From NCBI GenBank assembly GCA_010015655.1, contig ML976729.1, positions 55,895 to 96,279 on the forward strand: 40,385 bases of DNA. The letters run 5' to 3'. This stretch comes from Bimuria novae-zelandiae CBS 107.79. Taxonomy: Eukaryota > Ascomycota > Dothideomycetes > Pleosporales > Didymosphaeriaceae. The translations under genes and the position numbers were made by a program. Below the pieces are notes generated by a model, which had not been told where the DNA came from, ran no database searches, and saw nothing but the letters and a program-made list of their open reading frames with translations. Below are positions 19,030-29,599 of this stretch, in pieces (position 1 is the first letter of the stretch; each line of letters begins with the position of its first letter).

Positions 19030-22000
19030 AGAAACTAATAAACTTAGGGTCCTTACTAAGTTTATTAATAATTACTATAATATTCGTGTAGCTATTACTC
19101 TTAAGTAGGATAATAATAAAGTTTATTATAATATCCTTCTATCCTTATTTAGGTAGTAATAAAAGCTTTAGCAGGCCTTATTTCGCTTCTCTCTATAGTT
19201 TAGTTCTTCTATAAATATTATAGTTCTTAATATACTACCTTACTTAGTTAAATATCCCTAAAAAGAAGTAGTCTTAAGTAAGAATCTTATAGGTGTTTTT
19301 TTATCTTAATTATTCTAAAGCTAAGAAACCATACGTAACTACTATTAGCTTTATCTATAAAGGTTTTAATTTTAGTACCTATTATCTTAACCTATAGTAT
19401 AGGTATCCTTAGTTATCTATACTATATTCTAAAATACTAATAAATACTTCCACTTAGATTCGAACTTCCTAAGCCTGTTCTTAATATAGGCCTTTATCTT
19501 ACTATACGTACTATCTTTATCGTATTCTGCCTCTTATTATATAGTATTAAAGTCTAGTTCGCGTCGCTTGGCAGGGCTATCGCCTCCTTAAAAGGTTAAT
19601 ATAGGTAGTTTAGGGCGTGTTAGGTAAGCAAGTACTAGGTCCTTATCTACTTTAGTGTAATTAAGTTCCTCTATAATAATAAGTATTTAGGGGATAAAAG
19701 ACTTTGAGCTATTTCTTTTAGTAGTCTCTTAAAAAAGCGTAAAGTATCTTAACTTTAATTTATTATCTTTACTATCCTTTAGTAGGTCTTAGTCCCTTTA
19801 AGAAAAGACGTCTACCCTAGAGTTTACTAGTTCTAGTTTATATATAAACGTTATATTAATATAGCTAAGTATGTCTGCCTACTAAACGTGTTGTTTATCT
19901 AACCTTTATTTAGTAGCAAAATACGTAATGTTCTTATAATTAGTGTAGACCGTAAGATATTTTACTACTTAATATATATAGTCTTATTTATCTACGTATT
20001 TAATAACTGTAAGTATCTCTTTATTATAGATAACGTAGTTATATCCTGCCAGGCTATTTTTTACTAATAAGTAAGCTACTAGGAATAGAATCTTATTATT
20101 ATTATACTAAAAAAAGTATCTGCTAGTTAACTAGCTAAAGGCGTTTACTTTTAGTACTAATTCTTATTTAGGATTAAAGTAGGTTAGCGCGGAGTCTATA
20201 TAAAACGCTATTTTTAGGAAGCTAAATACGTGCTACTACTTTTATCTTTAGATAAATTCTACTTTTTTACTAGTAAGCTTTATAATGGGGCTTACTATAC
20301 TAAAGAAGTCTTATATAAATCTTTAATAAAAGTTCTTAAAGCCTATAAAGCTCTAAACTCTCTTTATTAAAGTTAGTAACTTTTATTTTTAAATTATTTA
20401 GACTTTATCTAAGTTCATGCTTACGCCCTTATTAACTTCTATAATAAATTTAAGATACTTAGTTATTTTAACGTAAAACTTAGATTTCTTAATATTTAAG
20501 TATAATTCTGCGGCCCCTAACTTTTAAATTATAGTACGTACTTTCTCTTTATAGTCTTTTTGGCTACTACAAAAGAAGATAAGAACGTTATTTATATACG
20601 TTAAGTAGTAGTTATTAAGGTGCTCCCTTAGTATCTAATTAATATACTACTAAAACGTACTTAACGCGTTAGCTAGGGTAAAAGAGACTATTAGCTACTT
20701 ATAAAAACTAAATTAAGTTCTAAATGCTATTTTCTATTCCTCGTTATGTATTATCTAAAGCTTATAAAAGGCTTAAATTATATTACGTTTATTAAACTAT
20801 TTAGCTATCGCGAGGAGCTAAAGGGTCTTACTAATTTATAATAAAAAGTACTAGTTCTTTTTTAAAATAGCTTTTAAGTCTTAATAATTAATATAGAAGC
20901 GTAGTTCTCTACTAGGTTTTTTAGTAAATAATACTATAGCGGCGGCGCTAGACTTACTTACTTAAATAAAGCTTTTATTTAAGTATTTAGTAAGCTCTTT
21001 CTAAAGGACGAGCAACTCTTTACGAGACATATTAAATAGAGGACTATAGGGAATCTTTAGGGTCTTGCTATCTCTTTTTAGAAGAGGGATAAAAAGTTCT
21101 ACTCTAGGTCCACGATGCGGGGGAAGCTTGTTAGCTTGTTCCCTATAAAAGATACGCCATAAGTTCTTCAAAGCTTTAGGTAATAACTTTTATAGGTATA
21201 CCTTTAGCTTGCGGGTTAACGCCTTTTATATATTTTTTATTAATATAAAAAATACCTTAGCTCCATTTTCTAGGCGTTAATTACGCTAATTTAGGGCTAT
21301 AAAGGCTGCAGCTAATATCCCTTAAGGTTTAATTAATAGTTTTTTATTTTTTAGTTACGAATACGGGTGCCTAAATATCTAATTTAGATTAATTTCTTAG
21401 CCGGGGCTAGTTTAATCCTATTTTTCTTTATCTAAGTTAGACTAAGTATTAGATTGTATAATCCGTTATTAGATAAGACGTATAGCTATATTAGTTCTAT
21501 ATATCTATTAATATTAATTTCTAATTAGATTACTTTACGTACAAAGAGTCACATGCCTCTAATACTAATAACCTTTTATGGATAGGGTAGGTTCTTGCAC
21601 TATAGGTAGGCTTTTATTATAAGTTCTTTTAATATAAATTTAAAGGTTAAATAACATAAATTAATTATTATTAATATAAACATAATGTTATTAATAAACG
21701 AGTATACTATTATTAGTATTTAGACTAGCTATAATCTTTAAAAGTTATTAAAACTTATATTTTACCCTTGTCTAACTTTTACCTTTTAGTAGTAACTATT
21801 GCTAGGAGGATCTACTTTTCTAAATTAGTAAAAGCTATATTAAACTTTTTATTAAAGAATTCTTTAATAATAGGTGTAGTGGCGCGAACTTGTGCTAGCT
21901 TTATTATAAGTAAAAGTTTTTCCTACTTTACGCGGTATCCTATATTTTTATAATAAAAATAGAAAATATTCTTCTTATAGATTTCTATTACCTCGCGCGA

Positions 22001-23400
22001 TATCTACGTAGCTTATTTTTAAATATTGCTAGACCTGTGTCCTATAGCTCTATCTATTACTTAGTGTCTTTTATCTTAGCTTTCTTATCTAGATATCCTT
22101 CTAGGGTTAGCTTAGGTAGGTTCCTAATCTATCTCGCCTAGCGTCCCGTTCTTAGTAGAAAACTTTAGTAGTTATAATATATTTTAGAAAAGGTTTTTTT
22201 ATCCTTATTAACTCTCTTTTAGACCCCTTATAAGTCCTAATTATTATTTATATCTACTATAATTATTTAGTTATATAAGGCCTTGTAAAAGCTCTAAAGG
22301 TATAGGTTCTTTAAAAAATCTTAATTATACTTTTTTAGCTTCTATAGCGTAGTTATTAAAGTTAAAGTTAAAGTTATAAAGCTTTTAGTTCTTATATTAT
22401 ATTATAAGTAAGTAGGTACGCACGATTTCTTCCGCAAGGTAGTTATAAAAGTTATAGTCTAGTAGCTTTTAAAGGTTAGTTTTAGTATATTTTAGGTAGT
22501 AATTTAAGTATATAATTTCCACTGTTGCTGTACGTCCTATTAATTAACTAATAATATATTTAGGTATATTTCTAAGGTAGTCCCTATCCTCCGGCAGCTT
22601 ATATTATATTACTATTCTAAAGTAGTAGTAATTCTATTATTTACTATTAAAGTAGGCTAAGTTAAGAATCTTAGGACGGCGGCTTCTTCCTTAGTTTAAA
22701 ATAAGCTTTACTATTAATCTCTTAAGTAGCTCTATTTATTAGTCTACTTTTAATAGCTAATACGTACCTTCTGTCTCTTAAAAGTATTATTATATTATTA
22801 AGGATTTTTAGCGCTTTCTTACTATTTCTTTAGTTAGTCCTTTTACTCCTTATAGTAGAGTCTAAAAAGTGTCTTTAAGGTTAATAAGTGCTTTAACCTT
22901 AACTAGGAGTTACCATATTTTATTCTTATTAACTCTTAATGCCTAAAATATAGTTATAAATAAAGAGGCTGTCCTTTTATTTCCTTAATTATTACTTTTT
23001 TATAAACTAATAGCTTGCTACGCATAATTATTCGCGCTAAGATATAAATTTTTAATGAAAGGTCTTATTCTTATTTTTATAACTTTATTATTTAGTTAAG
23101 ATAGTCTTACTAGCATTATGTGTTTATTAAGACTCTTTTTTAATTACTTACTAAGGAGGGTTCTATTTCCTTATAGGTCTAGTCGTTTTCTTTATAGTAT
23201 TTATTTACGTAAGTTTTTTAACTTCGTGTGCTACTTTGTAGCTTTAGTCTATAATTATATTTAAAATTTACTTATCCCGCGATAGGTAAAAGTAATTAAA
23301 TTTAATATAGGGGGCTAGGTGCTTAAGGAGCTAAAGGTACTAAAAAAATACTTATAAATTTAATAAAGAGTCTAAAGTTAAGCTTTAGACGTCGAACTTA
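19030..23400 (-). mobile_element. RIP-degraded Ty3/gypsy retrotransposon relic
   Basis: Very TpA-rich and full of stops. On the minus strand the order of pol is recognisable: reverse transcriptase with AAAIVLFTKKPSRELRFYIN (about 20870-20960), YINNVLIFF standing for the YxDD box (about 20570-20610) and FYVKITKYLKFI; then RNase H-like TYFNP (about 20180), VAYLLVKNSLARYNYVIY and ILTVIKYV; a tail at about 19600-19900 with ADILSY for the usual ADALSR. The gag part should lie at about 21900-23300 but is too mutated to read. LTR borders could not be fixed, and integrase was not identified. Confidence 0.7.
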
Positions 23401-24001
23401 TATATCTAGGGTTTACATAACCAAGGGTCAAGGATCTAAGGCAACAACTGGGCGTAGTCCATTATAGGAATAACTATAATTTTAAAAAAGTTAGTAATAA
23501 AAAATATAAAAAGCTAATAAATAGTTAAAAGTTTATTTATTATAAGAGAGGCGCGTTATACAGGTAGTAATTAAAAATATACGCGCTAAAGAGAAAGCTA
23601 ACTAGGCTACTAAGTAATATTTTTTATTTATAAACTTATAAGGCTTAATAATAACTTTAAGAACGTCTTAAAATTACTAAAAAGAGAAGTTAGAAAGCCT
23701 TAAAAGCTACTTATAAGGTTATAAAGAGGAAGAAATATACGCTAGCACCTATACGCGTTAATATAGTAGTATTTACGCTATTAACGCTATTATCGCACAA
23801 TAGCCGTCTAGTCAGAATATTAAGTAGATATCTATAATCTAATTAGATAGCGTTTATCTACAGCTCTACAAGACCTCAAATCCAGAAAATCTCGCGATAA
23901 TCGCTTTTGTATAGAGCTCTACAGCCTCATCTTTGTTGACCTGATTGTGGTGTTGCCCGTGCATGAGGTGACGACTTGCATCAGCTGCCAAGACACGGTA
24001 C
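23400..24001 (+). mobile_element. right terminus of another Fot-type element
   Basis: At 23884-23945, AAATCTCGCGATAATCGC and CTCTACAGCCTCATCTTTG match the same region of the elements ending at 2522 and 38955. The outer part ends CTGCCAAGACACGGTA at 24001, comparable to CACGGACACGGTA. Upstream, 23400-23880 is RIP-mutated with no readable transposase, so this is a decayed or internally deleted copy whose left end is not visible. Confidence 0.6.
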
Positions 24002-24505
24002 TCCCCAGAACAAACTTGAATCAACATACCCTGCCAACTCCAGTGATCGTCTCACCAACCCTGCTTCTGTCTCCATCCTTGCTCACCACTGCAGTTAAGC
24101 CATGTCACTAGTACTGCGAGAATCAAACTATGAAATGCGAGCTCGTCTATTCCCTTTCGCCAACCATTCGCATGGCGCCAGAGTGGTTAACATTGCCTTG
24201 GTGTGCATGGCTCAAGCGCTTGCGCACAGCTGGAAACAGGTGCAAACCTCATGAATAGACATACCCGGACATAGGAACAGCTTTTGGGCTCGTTCGCGAT
24301 CTGAAAATGGCAGGAGCCCGAAAGCATCCAAGCAGCCATCACACCTGCCAAAAGTAGCCACAATGTTCTCACTTCGCAACCGGACCTCACCGTCCAAACC
24401 ACATCACAAGCATGCGCAACGACATAGTCACGTCATAGCACTGCAACCGCACCAAACATAAAAAGTTCTATTCCTGTGACCAGCGGAGAAAAAGGAAGAA
24501 AAAGT
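24002..24505. other. intergenic, nothing recognised
   Basis: Normal composition, unmutated, between the Fot-type terminus and the dehydrogenase fragment. Open frames on the minus strand at 24187-24402 show no domain. A stretch near 24176-24200 looks slightly like a tRNA 5' half but no TPsiC arm follows. Confidence 0.5.
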
Positions 24506-25102
24506 CTAGCTGAACCACACATTCGTGCTCTTCCAGTTAACATACTGGGGCCCGATCGCCTTCAGATCGCCGACACCCAAGTTCGCCGCATCGATCGCAA
24601 TCTCGTGCTTCGCAATCTCAATCGCGCGCTCAACACCCTCAGTCCCATACATATTCGCATACATGAAAGGGCGTCCCATGCCAACCGCGCGCACGCCGAG
24701 GGCGAGCAACTTCAGCACGTCGGCGCCATACCGCACGCCACCGTCGGCGTACACTTCGACCTGCTTGAAGATCTCAGGTTCCTCGTTGTAGATCTCTAGC
24801 GCGACTTCGAGCGAGGACGGCGTGGTATCGAGCTGGCGACCGCCGTGGTTGGAGAGGTAGATAGCCTTAACGCCATTCTTAACTGCGAGACGCGCGTCGT
24901 CGACCGTCTGGATGCCTTTGGGAATGATGGGCAGACTCGTCATGATGGCCATCGTGTGGTACATGTCCCAGGTCAGCAGGCTGTAGCTGCTATCCGCGCG
25001 GTGCCTGTTTCCGTCGGCAGCAGAGTCGACGGTGAGGACGATGGCCTTGGAGCCCGCGGCCTCGATGTTCTTGAAGAGTTGATGCCGAACTTGGGTAAGC
25101 TT
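24506..25102 (-). pseudogene. 3' half of an FMN-dependent alpha-hydroxy-acid dehydrogenase
   Basis: About 195 codons open to a stop at 24506. Matches the C-terminal half of the lactate dehydrogenase (cytochrome b2)/glycolate oxidase family: FKNIEAAGSKAIVLTVDS, GNRHRA, ITSL-like MTSLPIIPKGIQTVDDA, YLSNHGGRQLD (His is the catalytic base of the family), VEVYADGGVRYGADVLKLL, VGMGRPFMYA (FMN-phosphate loop) and a C-terminal VNWKSTNVWFS. The N-terminal half, including the first part of the TIM barrel and the substrate Tyr, is absent: upstream the frame meets a TGA and within about 50 bp the dynactin gene ends. The frame has no inner stop, so the loss is by truncation, not RIP. It could be expressed only by a fused or unknown 5' exon; function is unlikely. 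Confidence 0.82.
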
Positions 25103-25148
25103 TCAGCATTAGCATAAACCTCGTGCGATTTGCAAAATCACACTAAAT

Positions 25149-25872
25149 TCAAGAAATCCACTTCGCGATGCTGTTCGGCACCAACCTCTTAAACGTCTGA
25201 ATCTGCATCGTGTGGAAATTCATCCGCATATCCAACACCTCCGGCCTCATCAGTAGCGTCCTGTTGAGTCTGTAGTCTGTCGCGCTCTGTACGACCATAT
25301 AGTCCGGGATTTGCGTGTTGGGTGGAATAACGCAGTGGGCGACAATTGTGCAATACTGTCCCCGTTAGCACTCCAGTTTCCAAGTAGAGATGGAGATAAT
25401 GCACCTTCCCAATCACACACCCCTTCCCCAAATACGCGCCCACTTCAATCACACTCCCCTCTCCTACCTCCGCCGCCTCTACAACAGCCGCCGCCTCAAT
25501 CGTGACATTTCGTCCAAGTACTATGCCTTCTCCGCGAGTGGAGTCGCGCACGCTGCTAGCACGTGACGCTACACTGCTCCTTCTACTGTCGTTCATGGCT
25601 TCTGCCATGCTGACGCCGACTCTTGCGCGCTCCCAGAGCACAACCCCTTCCCCGAGAACAATCGGCGCAAGTGAGCTGCTGACCTTGGCGTGGGGATGGA
25701 GCACGACGTTCGGACCCACGGTGATGGGCTGTGTACCAGTGAAGCCGGCATGTTGAGCGATTAGGACGGTGTGGTCGACGAAGAGTGAGGGGTGTTTGGG
25801 GAGGATGGAGGCGCGCTTCATAGTCGAAGTGCGGCGGGCAGCATCGGGGCGGGAGGGCGTGGGGGCGGACAT
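25149..25872 (-). CDS. dynactin subunit 6 (p27) homologue, two exons
   Basis: Exons 25872-25405 and 25355-25149 join in frame across a 49-nt intron (25356-25404; GTGCAT donor, GCTAAC branch, ACAG acceptor) to give 224 residues. The ATG at 25872 (MSAPTPSRP) is the first Met. The body is a left-handed beta-helix of hexapeptide repeats: ITVGPNVVLHPHAKV, PIVLGEGVVLWERARVGV, GIVLGRNVTIEAAAVV, VGEGSVIEVGAYLGKGCVIG, then across the splice KYCTIVAHCVIPPNTQIPDY. A C-terminal helix follows (RLNRTLLMRPEVLDMRMN). This is the dynactin p27 layout; p27 sits at the pointed end of the Arp1 filament and helps dynein cargo attachment. Family proteins are about 180-220 residues, so this is full length. A Ser/Arg-rich insert (about residues 90-110) is fungal-type. 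No RIP stops. Confidence 0.88.
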
Positions 25873-26383
25873 CCTTGATGGTTGGTAATATGGATCTTGA
25901 CTCAATCGCAGGTACTTGTCTTATAGATGAACAACTAGGTGTCTTGCGGGCTACCAATTAAAAGCAGCTGCGGTACGTCAACGTTAGAGTCGCGATGAGA
26001 TGCACGATTATTTGGGCCTAGGCATCTCGCTTAGAGCGTTATCGATAAGAGCAGTCACATGACCCTCGGTCACCTGCCTAGTTGTCAGATAAAATGCTTG
26101 TATGCGATAGGGTATGATGATGGGTGATAGTTATGTGTCTATTAATAATTAAATTCTGTTCCCTGTCTATTAACTCTACTTAGTTAGTTTTAACCCTTAA
26201 GCTAGTACGATAAGTGCTATAGTCCTTGCTCTATTATATAGATCTAACTTTAATACCCTTATTCTATGTAACATAACCCCTTAGCTTAGAAATTTTTATA
26301 AGCTATATTATAATATAGTTCCTTATTATGCGAGTGTAAGGTCTTTAAATTAATTTTAAATCTCCTTAAAAGGTGTGGATATA
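25873..26383. promoter_or_regulatory. upstream region of the dynactin gene, turning RIP-like
   Basis: Normal composition to about 26120, which would hold the promoter of the dynactin gene. After that it is AT-rich and TpA-rich up to the mariner element. No clear TATA box or other site. Confidence 0.4.
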
Positions 26384-27712
26384 CAGTCATGGGACTAAAG
26401 TTTGGTTCGCCAAGACCACAACAAAATGCCGCGCGTATCAACACCAAATACTTAACTACCTATAACTTAGCTAATATAAGAGCTTTTAGTATAGAAATAA
26501 ATAGAAATTATTACTAAAAAGGAGAGCTTTTAATTAAGGTGCGCTAATCTACTATAACTAAATTAGAAGCTAGGGCATTGCTAGCGAAGCTTGCGGAAGA
26601 GTTTTCCTGCACATTAAAATGTATATGCGACACCCTTAAGAAATACTAGTAAACTGGCAGCAACGCCTCTCGCGCCTGATTAGGCAGGCCCTCTATACTT
26701 ATGCGCAGGGAGGAGCGCGCTCTCTGGCAGCAGGCCCAGAAAAATGCCAAAATACAGTACAGGGAGCTCATCAAGGAGACCTCTTTAAACAAGGCTATTT
26801 GCTACAAGACTACCTATAGGGCGTTAAAAAGAGAGGGTATTATAAACTTTAAAGTAAAAAGATACTTAAAAATTAATAAATTAATAGTATATAAGTGCCT
26901 ATAGTAGGCGCACGCGTATAAAAACTTTAATTAGTAGCGTATTTTACTTAGGTTCTTAAATAAGTGTTTAGTTAAGAAGGTAAAAGGGTAAAATACTAAG
27001 TAAGTATTTCGCTATCTATAGGAAAAGCAAAAACCTAGTATAATTATTAAGGCCTATATAGGTCGCTTGCCCGCATAAATAGTGTAGGTAAGTATATAAA
27101 TTAATTTAAGAAGGCGTATTTAAAAATTATTTTTAATTATTATAGAGAGGGATCTTAACGCATTAAAAGGAGGGTACTTAGCCTTAAGCTATATTAAGAC
27201 TTTTAAAGAGGGCCTCCTTTCTTAATATTAACCTAAAAAGCACTTTATGCAGGATAACGCGCGTATATATATAATAAAAAAGGCTACTAATTTTTTTATA
27301 GCTTATAGAATCTAGACTATTAATTTTTTAGCCTACTTTTTAGACCTTAACCCTATTAAGCACCTTTACAAGGCCCTTAAAAGGTAACTATAAAAAAACT
27401 ACCCTTATTTAATAGGTAGAGACACCTCTAAAAAGGAGTAGGATAAGTTTTATAAGGCTTTTAAAAAGACCTAGCTTTAAATCTCTATTAGCCTAATTTA
27501 TAAACTTATTTTAAATATATTATATAAGATTTAGGCTATACGGTTAGCGCAAGGTTATTAAATAAAATATTAAAGTTAATTAACTTTATTTAATACTAAA
27601 AAAGCTATATTTACTATATAAATTAATATATAAGGGGTTAGTTAAGGGGTGCGGATCACCTTCTTAATTAGGCCATAGCCCTTAGCGAAACCAAACTTTA
27701 GTCCTAGTACTA
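26384..27712 (+). mobile_element. Tc1/mariner element, complete ends, RIP-dead
   Basis: Terminal inverted repeats: left CAGTCATGGGACTAAAGTTT at 26384-26403, and at the right the complement of the same core (AAACTTTAGTCCTAGTACTA, ending 27712). The matching core ACTAAAGTTTGGTTCGC is nearly identical. TA flanks both sides (26382-26383 and 27713-27714). The 1329-bp length is normal for the superfamily. The interior carries a transposase relic. Confidence 0.85.
26530..27590 (+). pseudogene. Tc1/mariner transposase relic
   Basis: Best preserved at 26701-26904: a helical, basic segment (MRREERALWQQAQKNAKI, then YKTTYRALKREGI), the second helix-turn-helix of the DNA-binding part. The catalytic domain is visible as GGYLALSYIKTF, FMQDNARIY (second Asp, about 27246-27272) and LDLNPIKHLYKALKR (about 27341-27388), which corresponds to SPDLNPIEHLW of Tc1 families. 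Many TAG/TAA stops lie between. Dead copy. Confidence 0.75.
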
Positions 27713-27714
27713 TA

Positions 27715-28971
27715 ATAGTAAGGGAGTAATAGGAAATACGGAATATTTAGTAGTCCGTGCATGCTTGGTACCTCCGCACTAGGTGTTACCATATTATTTT
27801 ATATCTACCTTCTCTTCTTTATACTAATAGTAATTTAAAGAGTTTATTATTATTATTATCTTATATAATTATATATACTATAATTAATACTGATTAGTAA
27901 TTATATAGCTTATAGTTGTAAATAGTTAGAATAAAGAGATAGATCTTTAGCTTAACGCGTTTCTTAGGCCTACTATATTAGTAGCTAAGCTATCTATAAT
28001 AAGTGTAATTATTTGCTATATTAGGCGTTTCACCTTATAAAACTAACTATTATGGGTATATTAGCGCGTTTTAAGACACACCTAATGTAAGACACGCCTA
28101 ACTTCCCTTATTATTACTTAACTTATATACCTTTTTTATAACTAAATAGTTTTATACTTTTTTTACGAATTCCTCCGCCTTCTTAAGGACTCTAAAACCT
28201 ATCTACTTAAACTTTTAACCCCTTTAAGGCCCTAATCACTCGCTTACGTATATTAAGACCTAATAATATATTTTAATATTTATAATTACCATCTTAAAGT
28301 ATTCTCCTAAGATAATAACCCCTTTAGACCTATAATTAAATAGTAGGTATAATACGGGAGGAGTTACTAGGATTATCTAATTTAAAAATAAAAGATTAGC
28401 TCTTTATAAACCCTAATATTTAGAATAATACTATTTAGGCCACAGATAACAACGTTAATATAATTGCTATAATTACATATATTATGTATATAATTACGGA
28501 TGATATAGATGGTTTTAAAATTTATAATAAGCACTTTAGAGAGTTTTATTATAAGTTTAAAGGACAAACTAAAGCTATATTTAAGCGCGTATACTAAGCG
28601 TATACTAAGAAACCTAAGTAGATCCTCTATTTAAAGGGCATGTATACTAGTCTTATAAATAAAGCCCTACCAAATACTTTATATAGAGTGCTTAGCAGTC
28701 AGAAGTGTCTATATTAGCTAAATAAGTAGCTTCTACGTGGCATCTTTAATAAGAACCTAGTTGCATACATTCTCTAATAGCGACTAATATAAGGACAACG
28801 TGTTATAGGATCTATATAACCTGTAAATATAGGAGCAACTAATTGCCGTTAGAATAAAGCTATTAAATAAAATTAAGAGGTCTAGTAAGAATAACAGCCT
28901 ATAGACCTATATATAGATATAATTAAATACACCCTGCATCTAGATTCTTAACGCTAGTTAACTAAACTACT
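27715..28971 (+). mobile_element. outer Ty1/copia relic, left part
   Basis: An LTR-like stretch ends at about 27889: its last roughly 70 bases align with the end of the inner element's LTR, and the following TAGTAATTATATAG leader matches the inner one at 29178 on. Gag begins near 28510 (YYKFKGQTKAIFK, ILYLKGMYTS) and matches the inner gag. The outer copy is split by the inner element at CTACT. Its LTR start is unclear, next to the mariner element. Heavily RIP-mutated. Confidence 0.65.
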
Positions 28972-29171
28972 TGTCGGTATACACATATCCCATCGCCTGA
29001 GGCTGCTTGATGCTGCCCAACGTACCGCCTCGATCCTACTTTGGTCTGACTTGCACTGACCCTATGTATACCTTCGTAGCACCCACGTTCATAGATAGAA
29101 TATACTAATAGTAATATATAAGACATTTATTACTATTATCATTCGTATAATTATACAAAGGCCTACTAACA
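28972..29171 (+). repeat. 5' LTR of inner copia
   Basis: 200 bp, from TGTCGGTATACACAT to GCCTACTAACA; pairs with 34590-34789. The two LTRs differ mainly by C/T and G/A transitions, concentrated differently in each copy. Confidence 0.9.
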
Positions 29172-29599
29172 CTAATTAGTAATTATATAGTAGTTATAGA
29201 TAGTTAAATTAAAAAAAACTAGATTTTATAACCCTACGTGTTCCCTAGTTATCTATATTAGCAACAGGGTTATTTATACTAAGTTTACTATTAGCTATAT
29301 TAGGCGTCTTATTTAGCTAAAGACTAATTATTCTAGCTATATTAAAGCGTTTTAAGACATAGTTTATATATATACTAACCCCTATCTAGTCGCGCTTAAC
29401 CTATATATAATTTAAGACTACTAATAAGTCCCTAGTAAATATAGCTAGCACGACACGCGTTAATAATAATAAATAATAATAAAAATAGCTAGTAGTAATA
29501 GAAGTTATATACTTATATAAGAGGAGTTGCTAAAAACTACTAATCTAAAGGCAAGAGAGTAGCGTTACATTAATTTAAAAATCTAGGATAATAAGATTA

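Noticed and set aside
21768..21953. 61-codon frame in AT-rich DNA, and a similar one at 28382-28567
   Set aside because: Composition-driven frames (Ile, Leu, Lys, Phe) in RIP-mutated retrotransposon sequence.
24170..24260. tRNA-like start (GGCGCCAGAGTGGTTAAC)
   Set aside because: Resembles an A box, but no matching B box (GGTTCRANYCC) or closing acceptor stem follows.
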